Origin: Neotamlana laminarinivorans | GTDB taxonomy: Bacteria > Bacteroidota > Bacteroidia > Flavobacteriales > Flavobacteriaceae | NCBI RefSeq assembly: GCF_020523925.1 | Contig: NZ_JAJAPW010000003.1 | Coordinates: 496,001-560,000, forward strand | Direction: 5' to 3' | DNA: 64,000 nt | Shown here: positions 34,953-43,751 of the stretch, piece after piece | Position numbering within the stretch: the stretch's first letter is position 1 | How the letters are laid out: each line of letters opens with the position of its first letter | Translations under genes and position numbers: made by a program | The notes under the pieces: generated by a model | What the model was told of the DNA's origin: nothing | The model's input: only the letters and a program-made list of their open reading frames with translations | Database searches by the model: none

Positions 34953-35642
34953 TTAGCGGTTTAAGCGTTTTGCTTTTGGGGATATAATCAACAAATGAAT
35001 TAAAATTAAAGAGAAGGCATAAACCGAATCCTCAATAGGGATGGTAAATAACCGGATACCTAAATTCTCTTCGTTATTATACCAAACGACTTCATTGTCA
35101 ATAAAACTTCCTGTTAATACACCATTAACGATAAAAAAGGGAATTAACATAACCAAAAAGGTTAATAAGTACTGTTGCAAAATGTTTGGGGATTTTAAAA
35201 GCGTGAAAGCCATGAGGAACGCGCCCAATAAAAAATTAATTAGGGTATACCATTTATCCCAATTATATACAGCAATACCTAAAAATATTAGGCATAAAAT
35301 AAAGCCTATAGCTGTACTTAAGGGTTTTTGTAGTGCTATTTTTGGAAAATAATATAAGAGTGCAAAATGTGTAAAGACACAGGCATACGGAATGCAAATA
35401 AAAAACAACCATTCTTCTATGGGTAAATTAAAAATGGTAATACCCAGATAATAATCGGGGTTAAAACCCCAGATGTTATAATGGGTAAAAAGAATATCCC
35501 AAGGGATAAAAACAATAAAATTAACAGCTATACCAATAAATAAAGGCTTCCAAAGGGTGTGAAATTTTAGTTTGGGGTGAAAACTGTAAAGAAAAGGAAT
35601 AGAAAAGGAGCCTAAATTTAATAATAAATATAAGTAAGGCAT
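34953..35642 (-). CDS. Lycopene cyclase, fused CrtYc-CrtYd type
   Basis: A 229-residue membrane protein with about seven helices and no flavin-binding motif, i.e. the heterodimer-type carotenoid cyclase fused into one chain. Both halves keep the family's P-x-E-(E/D) site: LPIEEWLFF at 73-81 and IPIEDSVYAF near residue 205. It should form the beta-ionone rings of beta-carotene from lycopene in the inner membrane. Its ATG comes directly after the stop of the CrtZ gene, with no bases between, and it is the last gene of the crtI-crtB-crtZ operon. Confidence 0.88.
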   Translation of the reverse strand: MPYLYLLLNLGSFSIPFLYSFHPKLKFHTLWKPLFIGIAVNFIVFIPWDILFTHYNIWGFNPDYYLGITIFNLPIEEWLFFICIPYACVFTHFALLYYFPKIALQKPLSTAIGFILCLIFLGIAVYNWDKWYTLINFLLGAFLMAFTLLKSPNILQQYLLTFLVMLIPFFIVNGVLTGSFIDNEVVWYNNEENLGIRLFTIPIEDSVYAFSLILIHLLIISPKAKRLNR

Positions 35643-36095
35643 TTATTTAGTTTTGAAGTATTTAAAAGGAACCAAAAGCATTCCAAAGCATTCGCCATCT
35701 TCCTTCCCTATATGCTTATGATGCATTTTATGTGCGCGCCTAACGCCTTTGGCATATCTATTATTAGCGTTGCGAAGGAGTTTGAAACGCTGATGTATAA
35801 AAATGTCGTGTACAATAAAATAACATAGCCCGTATGCAAAAATACCTAAGCCAATAGGGAGGCCAGCCCAAAAACTAGTGTATTTCCAAAGTAAGAAAAA
35901 GCCAATACTTACAACGGCATAAAATAAAAAGAAAGCATCATTGCGCTCAAACCAACTATCATGATCTTTTTTGTGATGGTCTTGGTGTAAGTGCCATAAA
36001 AAGCCATGCATAATGTATTTATGGGTAAACCACGCCATAAATTCCATAAAACAAAAAGTGCCTAAAAAAATAAGAATCCAGTATAATAAGTGCAT
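35643..36095 (-). CDS. crtZ: Beta-carotene hydroxylase
   Basis: A 150-residue di-iron membrane hydroxylase of the CrtZ type (fatty acid hydroxylase superfamily). The His-box set is complete: HKYIMH (25-30), HLHQDHH (35-41), HDIFIH in the middle and HKMHHKH near residue 130. It should add 3- and 3'-hydroxyls to beta-carotene, giving zeaxanthin. It lies ten bases after CrtB and abuts the cyclase gene, so the operon encodes the steps from geranylgeranyl diphosphate to zeaxanthin apart from the GGPP synthase. Confidence 0.92.
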   Translation of the reverse strand: MHLLYWILIFLGTFCFMEFMAWFTHKYIMHGFLWHLHQDHHKKDHDSWFERNDAFFLFYAVVSIGFFLLWKYTSFWAGLPIGLGIFAYGLCYFIVHDIFIHQRFKLLRNANNRYAKGVRRAHKMHHKHIGKEDGECFGMLLVPFKYFKTK

Positions 36096-36105
36096 AACAT
36101 TAATA

Positions 36106-36945
36106 TTATAATAAATTTAATTGATATTTGACATAACTACGCATTAAAAGTTCTATTTTTTTAGGATTAGAAACTCGAATTCTAGAATCTTTAATTTTTA
36201 AGGCGGGGGTGTCTTTAAGTTTCTCTAATAATTGTTTGTAATACCTGTATGCTGTAAACACCCCAAATCTCGCTTCTATGGGGAGCTTTTTTATACCCTG
36301 TAACCCCTTTTCAAAATCCTGTTCAATATCCTTGATAATATCTTGTTTAGATAGCTCATTTAAATTGCTAAGATCTGTATTAGGAAAATAACTGCGGTTT
36401 AGTAAATCGTAATCCGCTTTTAAATCTCTTAAAAAGTTTACTTTTTGAAAGGCAGACCCCAAGGCCATAGCCGTATCTTTTAAGGCGTCATATTTGTCTT
36501 GGTCTCCGTTTACAAATACTTTTAAACACATTAAACCAACCACATCGGCAGAACCATAAATATAGGTTTTAAATTCTTCCTGTGTTAAATAAGTGCTTTT
36601 ATGTAAATCGGTTTTCATGCTATGCATAAAAGCATCAACAAGCTCCTTGTCTAAATCATATTTATGGTATGTGTACTGGAATGCATTTAAAATAGGATTT
36701 AAACTTATTTTGTGTTCCAAGGCTAACTCTAAATCCTCATGAAATTTATTAAAAAGTTGCTCTTGTTGGTAATCATGAAAAGAATCAACAATTTCATCAG
36801 CAAAGCGTACAAAGCCATAAATATTATAAATATCGTTTCTAATGCTCTTATATAGCATTTTTGTGGCTAGAGAAAACGAAGTACTGTAGGTCTGAGTTAC
36901 TAACTTGCTGGAGCTGTAAGAGACATGGTCGAATAATGTTTTCAT
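36106..36945 (-). CDS. crtB: Phytoene synthase
   Basis: A 279-residue squalene/phytoene synthase that joins two geranylgeranyl diphosphates into phytoene. The first Asp-rich motif is FADEIVDSF near residue 48, and the second is VNFLRDLKADYD near residue 190. YIYGSADVVGLMCLKVF and the early YSTSFSLATKML are also family segments. Its ATG overlaps the CrtI stop as ATGA, so production of the two enzymes is coupled. Confidence 0.93.
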   Translation of the reverse strand: MKTLFDHVSYSSSKLVTQTYSTSFSLATKMLYKSIRNDIYNIYGFVRFADEIVDSFHDYQQEQLFNKFHEDLELALEHKISLNPILNAFQYTYHKYDLDKELVDAFMHSMKTDLHKSTYLTQEEFKTYIYGSADVVGLMCLKVFVNGDQDKYDALKDTAMALGSAFQKVNFLRDLKADYDLLNRSYFPNTDLSNLNELSKQDIIKDIEQDFEKGLQGIKKLPIEARFGVFTAYRYYKQLLEKLKDTPALKIKDSRIRVSNPKKIELLMRSYVKYQLNLL

Positions 36946-38408
36946 AAGGAATGATATTTATTAACTAAATCGGCAACCAATTTTCCTGATATTAAGGAAG
37001 GAGGGACGCCAGGACCAGGTACAGTTAATTGACCTGTGAAATATAAATTTTTGACGGTTTTACTCTTGAGTTTAGGTCGTAAAAAAGCGGTTTGTAAAAG
37101 AGTATTAGCCATACCATACGCATTGCCTTTATAGGAATTATAATCTTTTATAAAATCGTTGACACAAAAACTTTCCTTTAAGATAATACTTTTTTTAACA
37201 TCTTGATTAGTAAGGTGTTCAAATCGGGAAATTATTTTATCAAAATACAAATCCCTAAGTTCAGGGGTGTCCTCTAGCCCTGGGGCTAACGGAATTAAAA
37301 AAATACCAGCTTCTTGACCTTCAGGGGCGGCATGTGAATCAGTTTTACTAGGGAAACTAGCATAAAATAATGGAGATTCAGGCCATTTCGGATCGTCGTA
37401 AATAGCCTTGGCATGTACATCGAAATCAACATCAAAAAATAAAGTGTGATGGTTGACGTGATTTAATTTTTTATTAAAGCCTACATAAAAAAGTAGCGAA
37501 GAAGGAGCAAAGGTTTTTTTGTCCCAATAAGCTTCAGAATATTGTCTGTACTCAGGTTTTAATAAAGTTTCGCTGTGATGGTAATCGGCACCACTAATAA
37601 TAATATCTGCAAAATGTTTTTGACCTCGGGATTCAATGCCAATAGCACTGCCGTTGTTTACAATAATGTTATCAACAGGGTGATTAGTGTAAATACTAAC
37701 TCCTAACGCTTTAGCAAGGCTTTGTATGCCTAGTATAACTTCATACATCCCTTTTTTAGGATGAAAGGTGCCAAGGCCAAAATCAGCATAATTCATAAAG
37801 TTATAAAAGGAAGGGGTATCACTGGGTTTGGCGCCCAGAAATAATACAGGAAATTCAAGGATTTGAATGAGCTTTTTATTTTTAAAAGCCTTCCTCACAT
37901 CGCGTTTAATAGTGCTAAAAAACTGATTAAGTTTTTTTATGGTTGCAGGAGTTATAAGCTCCAATGGCGATTCTCCAGGGTTATAAACTAAGTCCTTAAT
38001 AGCGATATTATAATTGCTTTGTGCTTGATCTATAAATTTTTGAAGTTTTTTGGCGCTGCCTTGTTCCTCGTTTTCAAACGCTATTTTTATTTTTTCCAGA
38101 GTATCTTCAATGGTAATAAAATCATGTTTACCAAAATAAACGCTGTAAGCCGGGTTTAATTTTTCTAGACGGTAGTAGTCTGATGGCGTTTTATTGAAAT
38201 CAGCAAAAAAACGCTCAAAAACATCGGGCATCCAATACCATGTGGGGCCAATATCAAAGGTAAAGCCATCTTTTTTTAATTGTCTGGCACGACCGCCTAC
38301 GTTGGCATTTTTCTCAAAAATACTAACCTCATACCCTTGTTTAGCTAAGTAGCACGAGGCGGCTAACGACGAAAAACCAGAGCCTATAATATGTATTGTT
38401 TTCTTCAT
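36942..38408 (-). CDS. crtI: Phytoene desaturase
   Basis: A 488-residue FAD-dependent desaturase converting phytoene to lycopene. The dinucleotide-binding motif IHIIGSGFSSLAASCYLAKQ opens the protein, with EKNANVGGRARQL behind it. The conserved C-terminal FAD site is FTGQLTVPGPGVPPSLISGK. It is the first gene of the carotenoid operon. The start is fixed by the FAD motif, and a TAnnTTTG box ends only seven bases upstream of the ATG. The mRNA may therefore be leaderless or nearly so. A candidate operator overlaps that box. Confidence 0.95.
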   Translation of the reverse strand: MKKTIHIIGSGFSSLAASCYLAKQGYEVSIFEKNANVGGRARQLKKDGFTFDIGPTWYWMPDVFERFFADFNKTPSDYYRLEKLNPAYSVYFGKHDFITIEDTLEKIKIAFENEEQGSAKKLQKFIDQAQSNYNIAIKDLVYNPGESPLELITPATIKKLNQFFSTIKRDVRKAFKNKKLIQILEFPVLFLGAKPSDTPSFYNFMNYADFGLGTFHPKKGMYEVILGIQSLAKALGVSIYTNHPVDNIIVNNGSAIGIESRGQKHFADIIISGADYHHSETLLKPEYRQYSEAYWDKKTFAPSSLLFYVGFNKKLNHVNHHTLFFDVDFDVHAKAIYDDPKWPESPLFYASFPSKTDSHAAPEGQEAGIFLIPLAPGLEDTPELRDLYFDKIISRFEHLTNQDVKKSIILKESFCVNDFIKDYNSYKGNAYGMANTLLQTAFLRPKLKSKTVKNLYFTGQLTVPGPGVPPSLISGKLVADLVNKYHSL

Positions 38409-38438
38409 TGTTTAACAAATATACAAAAAAGTTAAACA
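38409..38438 (-). promoter_or_regulatory. crtI promoter with overlapping inverted repeat (candidate LitR/CarH operator)
   Basis: On the minus strand the -7 box TATATTTG covers 38423 to 38416. TGTTTAAC (38409-38416) and GTTAAACA (38431-38438) are a perfect 8-bp inverted repeat with a 14-base spacer. One arm abuts the crtI ATG and touches the -7 box; the other lies between the -33 and -7 regions. The -33 position has no TTG. The layout fits repression by a dimeric or tetrameric MerR-type protein, most simply the B12-binding regulator encoded 42 bases upstream. Confidence 0.55.
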
Positions 38439-38449
38439 TAAATAGGTTT

Positions 38450-39346
38450 TTATAAATTGTTTACTAAACTTTCTATGGAGGTAAAACGCGTTATGGAATC
38501 TGGAAAGTTGTCGTCCTTAATGATGTCCAGTTTTTTACCCAATAAATAAAGCTGATTACCACCGTGTAATAGCAGGGTTTCAAATTGATGAATATAATCA
38601 TTTAATTTATCATCTTCAGGAAAAATGGTGAGATAAGAAATAAAAGTAACGGGTTGATAAAAATCTAAAACATAACGTAAGTTATCCATAGGAACGCTTT
38701 CACCTAAAAAAATAGAGTGGTAACCCTTGCTTCGAAGCTGATAATTTATAAATAGCAATCCAATATCATGGATTTCGTTCTCAGGCAAAAATAAAATAAA
38801 GGTTTTGGTGTCTGGTTGGGGTTCTAGTAACTGTAGGCGCTCTATATTTAAAAGTATCTTCTGTTTAATATGAATGGATAAAAAATGCTCATGGGCAGGA
38901 GTAATGGTATTAGTTTGCCATAGTACACCAATATGATTTAACAGGGGTAAAAAAATGGTGTAAAAAATAGTACTAAAGCTTTTAGTTTCAATTAAAGTAT
39001 TATAGGTGTTGTAAAAAAGGACTTGATCAAAATTAATCATGGCAATTTTAAAAGCATTTATAGCATGATCTTCGATATCTGCTCGCGATGCAATTTCTCT
39101 AACTTTAATATTAATGTCTTGATCAGAAAGATTGGCGATTTTAGAGATCTTGATACCATTTTTGTTTAAATAAGAAATATTGAGTAATTTTTGTAAACTG
39201 TCTAAGCTGTAGGTTCTAATATTGGTATCAGTTCGACTTGGGGAAAGAAGATTATAGCGTTTTTCCCAAATACGTATGGTATGAGCTTTTATATTGCTAA
39301 GATTTTCTAAATCTTTAATGCTAAAATTAGTTTTAATGTTGTTCAT
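38450..39346 (-). CDS. MerR family regulator with B12-binding domain (CarH/LitR-like photoreceptor)
   Basis: A 298-residue regulator when started at the ATG read from 39346. A longer frame would begin with TTG at 39370, inside the promoter. The N-terminal MerR helix-turn-helix is FSIKDLENLSNIKAHTIRIW. The cobalamin-binding part has the CarH-type W-x9-EH motif (W143, E153-H154 in WQTNTITPAHEH) and an E-x-H-x-x-G motif with the lower-ligand histidine (ENEIHDIG, H193). Proteins of this family bind adenosylcobalamin in the dark, repress carotenoid genes and release DNA in light. Its place directly upstream of crtI supports that role here. The photochemistry itself is inferred. Confidence 0.87.
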   Translation of the reverse strand: MNNIKTNFSIKDLENLSNIKAHTIRIWEKRYNLLSPSRTDTNIRTYSLDSLQKLLNISYLNKNGIKISKIANLSDQDINIKVREIASRADIEDHAINAFKIAMINFDQVLFYNTYNTLIETKSFSTIFYTIFLPLLNHIGVLWQTNTITPAHEHFLSIHIKQKILLNIERLQLLEPQPDTKTFILFLPENEIHDIGLLFINYQLRSKGYHSIFLGESVPMDNLRYVLDFYQPVTFISYLTIFPEDDKLNDYIHQFETLLLHGGNQLYLLGKKLDIIKDDNFPDSITRFTSIESLVNNL

Positions 39347-39792
39347 CTTATGAGAGATTATGTTCAACAAAAATAATATATAATATTGAATTGAATAGCT
39401 TTTATTGATTTTCTTAAGCTGAAAGTCTCATAAACCAGGTTTTAATGGGCTGAAGTGAACCTGAATAGTCGTTTAAGAGCTTAATTTCAAGACAAGGCTG
39501 TTTGGTCATAATTAGTTCTTGTAGTTTTGTTGCGTTAAAAAGAGGGGCTTAGGCTTAAATTTAAGAAAGACTAAAAAGGTATTTTAACGAAAATAACAGC
39601 GCTGTGTAGAAAATTTATTCAACATAAAATTTTTCTACGTTCATTTGTACACGTCAACAAATAAATAAGACACTCAAATTTGATTAATAGCAAAAAAAAT
39701 TTGGTGAATTAGTTTAGTGAATTCTGATTTTACCAAAAATAAAACATACCCTATCTGGTTTTAACTAGGTAAAAAATAGTTGAAGTTGCTAT
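39347..39792. other. 446-base intergenic region between the photoregulator and the priming transferase
   Basis: On the minus strand it holds TATTTTTG (39367-39374), the likely -7 box of the MerR/B12 gene, followed by the half-site GTTGAACA (39361-39368), which resembles the crtI operator arms. The part from 39545 to 39692 carries the block set shared with the wzc upstream region. The remaining 100 bases before the plus-strand ATG are AT-rich with no clear RBS or coding frame. Confidence 0.55.
39545..39692 (+). promoter_or_regulatory. Shared exopolysaccharide leader module, copy A
   Basis: Five blocks occur in order here and again upstream of wzc: GGGCTTAGG (39545), TAAGAAAGACT (39562), AACGAAAATAACAGCG (39586), TTCTACGTTCATTTGTA (39633) and GATTAATAGCA (39682). 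The distance from the third block to the TTCATTTGTA core (39640) is 54 bases in both copies. The TTCATTTG part resembles a TTnnTTTG variant of the -7 box. It lies 101 bases before the priming-transferase ATG. Interpretation as a common promoter/leader is inference. Confidence 0.6.
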
Positions 39793-41148
39793 ATGAAAAC
39801 GAAGAGTTACTCTCATTTAATAATACCATTTTCAATAATTGTACATTTAAGTATAATTAATGGAGTGCTTTATTTTTTGACGCCAGACACCTACCTAAAT
39901 GTATTAAGCATTTTATTCTACAATGTGTCTTGGTTACTCATTACATACAATTTAAATTACTATCCTACTGCGCGTAAAGAAACCTTTATGACGAACATAA
40001 AAAAAATGTTCTATCTGTATATTATTTATGGATTAACATATTTTTCATGGTTTGGTGTAACGGGTATTCAGCCTGAATTTATTAGACATCAATTGGTGAT
40101 TTACCTCATTATTTGTGTGTTGCTAACAGCGTATAGGTGGCTATTCTACATGTTTATAAGGCACTATCGCTCTAAAGGAGGAAATTATTTAAATGTAGTA
40201 GTAATAGGTCGGGACAAAAATTTAAAAAAAATACGCCGTGTTTTTGATAATCCGTATTACGGATATAGATATTGTGGGTTTTTTGATGATAATCCATCAC
40301 AAAGTCCAACCTATCTAGGAGAAATACTAGAGTGTTTTAAATATATTATTGACAATCAGGTGGATGAAGTCTATTGTACTGCGGCTAAATTAACAAAGTC
40401 CGATTTACAAAATCTTATCAATTTTGCAGATAATAATTTAATTAAGCTTAAAATAATACCAGATAACAAAGATATTTTTACACCGGCTATGACAGTGCAA
40501 AAATACGATCAGATTCCGGTACTGGATTTAAGAACAGTGCCTTTGGATGCCGAGTTTGGTAAAATAGCTAAACGTATTTTTGATATCGTCTTTTCTTCTT
40601 TGGTTATTCTAGGGGTGCTATCGTGGTTAGTACCTATTTTATACGTGTTAGTTAAATTGGAGTCACCTGGTCCTTTGTTCTTTAGTCAGAACAGGCATGG
40701 TTTGAAGCGTAAAACATTTAAGTGTATTAAGTTTAGATCCATGGCAAATAATACAGATGCTAACACTAAAATGGCAACAAAAAACGATAAGCGAGTGACT
40801 AAAATCGGTCGTATTTTACGTAAAACTAGTATTGATGAGTTACCGCAGTTTTTTAATGTGTTTATGGGAGATATGAGTGTCGTGGGACCACGTCCGCATA
40901 TGGAACAGCATACCTCAGATTATGAGATTTCGGTAGATAAATATTTAGTGCGCCACTTTGTAAAACCAGGCATTACAGGTTTGGCACAGATTAAAGGCTA
41001 CAGAGGAGAAATTATTAATCCATCAGATATATTAAACAGAATTAGATTAGACATTTTATATGTCGAAAAGTGGTCGTTTCTGTTAGATTTTAAAATTATT
41101 GTTTTAACGGTTTTCAATGCCATTAGTGGTGAAGAAAAAGCATACTAA
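39793..41148 (+). CDS. Undecaprenyl-phosphate sugar phosphotransferase (polyprenyl glycosylphosphotransferase)
   Basis: A 451-residue initiating enzyme of WcaJ/WbaP type that moves a sugar 1-phosphate from a nucleotide sugar to undecaprenyl phosphate, the first lipid-linked step of exopolysaccharide synthesis. Four N-terminal helices precede a CoA-binding-like Rossmann segment ([15 protein letters not shown]). A fifth helix ([20 protein letters not shown]) leads into the catalytic domain, with [46 protein letters not shown] and VVGPRPH. The sugar (glucose or galactose type) cannot be decided. It is followed 23 bases later by the UpxY gene, and its upstream region shares a module with that of wzc. 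Confidence 0.92.
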   Translation: MKTKSYSHLIIPFSIIVHLSIINGVLYFLTPDTYLNVLSILFYNVSWLLITYNLNYYPTARKETFMTNIKKMFYLYIIYGLTYFSWFGVTGIQPEFIRHQLVIYLIICVLLTAYRWLFYMFIRHYRSKGGNYLNVVVIGRDKNLKKIRRVFDNPYYGYRYCGFFDDNPSQSPTYLGEILECFKYIIDNQVDEVYCTAAKLTKSDLQNLINFADNNLIKLKIIPDNKDIFTPAMTVQKYDQIPVLDLRTVPLDAEFGKIAKRIFDIVFSSLVILGVLSWLVPILYVLVKLESPGPLFFSQNRHGLKRKTFKCIKFRSMANNTDANTKMATKNDKRVTKIGRILRKTSIDELPQFFNVFMGDMSVVGPRPHMEQHTSDYEISVDKYLVRHFVKPGITGLAQIKGYRGEIINPSDILNRIRLDILYVEKWSFLLDFKIIVLTVFNAISGEEKAY

Positions 41149-41171
41149 ATAACCTAAAATTAAAGAAGTTT

Positions 41172-41642
41172 ATGAATTGGTTTGTACTGTCTGTAAAAAG
41201 GAATCAAGAAAAAAAAGTTGCAGAGATATTGCAAAAAATGAATATTGAAGTGTTTAACCCAATAGTTAAGGAAATTAAATATTGGAGTAATGCTCAAAAA
41301 GTAGTGGAAACACCGCTTTTTCAAACATATATATTCACGAGCATACCGAGTAAATACAGAGGTCTTGTTTTTGGTATACCTGGAGTAAATGGCTATGTGT
41401 CTTTCAACGGAAAACCAGCATCAGTGCATCAAGAGGATATTAAAACAATTCAAAAGTGGGTGAAAGACGATACTTATGACTTAGTTTTACTATCAAAACT
41501 AATTTCAAACAAACAAATTAATGTTCAGAAATGGTTAATGAATAATCCATCAGGGCAAAAAGCTATCGGTGCAAATAAGGCCTTATTTTTATTGAAGGAA
41601 ATGGATGGTATTGTTAATGAGAAACTTAGAAAAGTGGTGTAA
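41172..41642 (+). CDS. UpxY-family transcription antiterminator (NusG-like)
   Basis: A 156-residue NusG paralogue of the Bacteroidota UpxY type. The N-terminal NGN domain is clear: NWFVLSVKRNQEKKVAEILQ, VEVFNPIVKEIKYWSNAQK-like middle, LFQTYIFTSIPSKYRGLVFG and GVNGYVSFNGKPASV. The C-terminal KOW-like part is short and degenerate. UpxY proteins act on the untranslated leader of their own polysaccharide operon and prevent early termination. Here it follows the priming transferase and precedes a strong terminator, while the long wzc operon begins 5 kb further on. The shared leader modules are its obvious candidate targets; this is inference. Confidence 0.88.
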   Translation: MNWFVLSVKRNQEKKVAEILQKMNIEVFNPIVKEIKYWSNAQKVVETPLFQTYIFTSIPSKYRGLVFGIPGVNGYVSFNGKPASVHQEDIKTIQKWVKDDTYDLVLLSKLISNKQINVQKWLMNNPSGQKAIGANKALFLLKEMDGIVNEKLRKVV

Positions 41643-41692
41643 ATACAACAAAAAAAATAAGGATTTAGTTTACATTAAGATTACTTATAATA

Positions 41693-41737
41693 TACAAAAA
41701 GCATCTCATGATATAAGGTTATGAGATGCTTTTTGTA
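41693..41737. terminator. Strong bidirectional terminator (17-bp perfect stem)
   Basis: TACAAAAAGCATCTCAT (41693-41709) and ATGAGATGCTTTTTGTA (41721-41737) pair perfectly around an 11-base loop. A- and T-tracts lie within the stem on both sides, so it can stop the UpxY transcript and, on the other strand, the CDP-sugar operon ending at 41778. Confidence 0.9.
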
Positions 41738-41777
41738 TTAGAAACTAATTAAATTAGAAGGAATAGCCATACCTACT

Positions 41778-43076
41778 TTATAGCTTAAAAAGTTGATCTT
41801 GCTCTGTTCTTAATTTGTCACATAAACGGCCTGAGGGTAGTATAACATCATCATAGGTAATAATGCCATCTTTTGGGATGTCTCTAACTAATTGACAACC
41901 CTCAGCAAGTCCAATAGGAAGAAGGTTTTCTTGTCTTGAAATGGGATAATTTTCACATAAACCATAAGTCATGTAATGACCTAGCCCATCTAAAGTAGAA
42001 CCTGCTTTTAAATCAGTTTTGGCAGCAGTAATAACATCAACTGTGGGGCCTGCAAGGGGCGTTAGCGCAGCATCATTAAATAGTACAGCGCGAGCAGCTG
42101 TTAACGGAGCTTCAAAGTGACATAAATGATAGGGGGTGTAAAATAAATATAAAGGACCTTCACCGAGTTTATATAAATTTAAGTAGTGTTGTTGGATAGG
42201 GTTGTCATGAGTACCCAAAACAAATACACCAGGACCAGGACTCGCGCCAACAACATAGTCAACTATGCCGGGGCCTTCAAGTAGTTGTTCTAAAGGATAT
42301 AAGTCATTAACAACATCGTGTAAAGAGCTCCCATAAGCAACAGTGGGTCCATGCATACCCCGTTTACCAACAGTCATTCCTGTAGCGTTGGCAACTAATG
42401 CTTGTTCGAAAGATATTTTGGTGCCATCTGCAAAAGAAGTAACCATAGAAGGATTTTGTTTCCATTTTTCAGCAAATCCCTTTTGAGTCGTGGGGTTGCG
42501 ATAAGGGTCGTGTAAGCCTTTAATATTTCCGCACAAAACAGGTGTTACACCTATCGATTTGACAAACCGATATAAATTCATTTCTACTCCGGGTTGGTCG
42601 CCATCGCAACCAGTTAATATAACACCTGCCTCATCAGCATACTTCTTTAATATGGGGCCAATAGTACCGTCAATTTCGGCGTTCATTAAAACCACATGCT
42701 TTTTATGTTTAATAGCATTCATTATTACAGAAGTAGAATACTCTATAGCACCAGTAACTTCTATGATAACATCAATGCCATCGGCTTCACACAATAAGTG
42801 AGGGTTATCGGTTACGCTATATTTTCCTTTAGCGATATTGTCCTCTAAAGTGGTAACACCACTTACAACAAGGGCATTTTCAATTCCAGATATGGCGTAC
42901 GCATGTATGGCTTTATCAACGGTTCTGTTAGCTATAGCAACAAGCTCCATACCAGGGACAGACTGCGTAATTTGAACGGCAATGCCTTGTCCCATAAAAC
43001 CAGCTCCTATAAGGCCTACCTTAACAGGATTTCCAGATTCTTCTCTTTTTTTTAATGCGGTATCTACAATTATCAT
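41778..43076 (-). CDS. NAD(P)-dependent oxidoreductase with C-terminal SAF domain
   Basis: A 432-residue protein when started at the ATG read from 43076 (MIIVDTALKKREE). A longer frame begins with TTG. The N-terminal Rossmann domain (VKVGLIGAGFMGQGIAVQI at about 17-35) resembles the NAD-binding part of homoserine dehydrogenases, with DVIIEVTGAIEYSTSV and LTGCDGDQPG. The C-terminal 80 residues fit a SAF domain (LPIGLAEGCQLVRDIPKDG), which has led to FlgA-like labels for relatives; there is no flagellar link here. It follows the rfbF-rfbG-rfbC set at a 138-base gap, so reduction of a CDP-keto-deoxysugar is a reasonable guess. The true substrate is unknown. Confidence 0.8.
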   Translation of the reverse strand: MIIVDTALKKREESGNPVKVGLIGAGFMGQGIAVQITQSVPGMELVAIANRTVDKAIHAYAISGIENALVVSGVTTLEDNIAKGKYSVTDNPHLLCEADGIDVIIEVTGAIEYSTSVIMNAIKHKKHVVLMNAEIDGTIGPILKKYADEAGVILTGCDGDQPGVEMNLYRFVKSIGVTPVLCGNIKGLHDPYRNPTTQKGFAEKWKQNPSMVTSFADGTKISFEQALVANATGMTVGKRGMHGPTVAYGSSLHDVVNDLYPLEQLLEGPGIVDYVVGASPGPGVFVLGTHDNPIQQHYLNLYKLGEGPLYLFYTPYHLCHFEAPLTAARAVLFNDAALTPLAGPTVDVITAAKTDLKAGSTLDGLGHYMTYGLCENYPISRQENLLPIGLAEGCQLVRDIPKDGIITYDDVILPSGRLCDKLRTEQDQLFKL

Positions 43077-43214
43077 AAATATAAATTTTTTCAAGGTTTG
43101 AACAATGCGATCAAAACGGTATTAAGTGTGTGGCCTTACTTTAGCTAATAGGTGTATAACAAAACTGTGAAACAATAATTAAAATCAAATGATGTATATA
43201 GCTAAGGTTTTATA

Positions 43215-43751
43215 TTACAACGGTTTTTTATAATCTGGATAGGCCAAATCTTTGTCAGAAAGAATAGGATGTTCAACATTCCAGTTAATATTAAAAGCAG
43301 GATCGTTCCATCTTATGCCGGCTTCTTTTCCTGGAGTGTAATACTCAGAGACAAGATATGCGATTTCAGTATCATCCTCTAAGGTTAAAAATCCATGGGC
43401 CATACCTTTTGGTATATATAATTGTCTGCCATTTTTTTCAGAGAGTTCAACCGAAAAATAGGATCCATAACTTTTCGAATCGGGGCGAATGTCTAGAATA
43501 ACATCCAGCAAGGCGCCTTTTGTACACCTTACAAGTTTTGCTTCTTCAGCGCCGTCTGTTTGATAATGCATGCCTCTTAAGGTATGCTTAAAATGGTTGT
43601 GAGACATATTACCCTGTACAAAATGAGAATTTAAGTGATGCGATTCAAATTCCTTAGCACAAAAAGTACGACTAAAAAATCCCCGGTGGTCGCCACGTTT
43701 TTCTAAATCAAGAACGTAAGCGCCTTTTAAAGTGGTTTCTGTAAAAATCAT
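43215..43751 (-). CDS. rfbC: dTDP-4-dehydrorhamnose 3,5-epimerase family protein (probably acting on a CDP sugar)
   Basis: A 178-residue cupin epimerase of the RmlC family, starting at the ATG read from 43751. That ATG overlaps the rfbG stop as ATGA. GDHRGFFSRTFCAKEF, LRGMHYQTDGAEEAKLVRC, ALLDVILDIRPDSKSYG and LYIPKGMAHGFLTLEDD show the cupin core with the catalytic His of R-G-M-H-Y-Q and the Tyr in EIAYLVSEYY. Because the partners make CDP-4-keto-6-deoxyglucose rather than the dTDP sugar, it probably epimerises the CDP form. No rmlA, rmlB or rmlD is present in the window. Confidence 0.88.
   Translation of the reverse strand: MIFTETTLKGAYVLDLEKRGDHRGFFSRTFCAKEFESHHLNSHFVQGNMSHNHFKHTLRGMHYQTDGAEEAKLVRCTKGALLDVILDIRPDSKSYGSYFSVELSEKNGRQLYIPKGMAHGFLTLEDDTEIAYLVSEYYTPGKEAGIRWNDPAFNINWNVEHPILSDKDLAYPDYKKPL

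Noticed and set aside
41778-43076. Flagellar FlgA-like label for the SAF-domain oxidoreductase
   Set aside because: Only the SAF domain is shared with FlgA. The N-terminal half is a dehydrogenase Rossmann domain and no flagellar gene is nearby.
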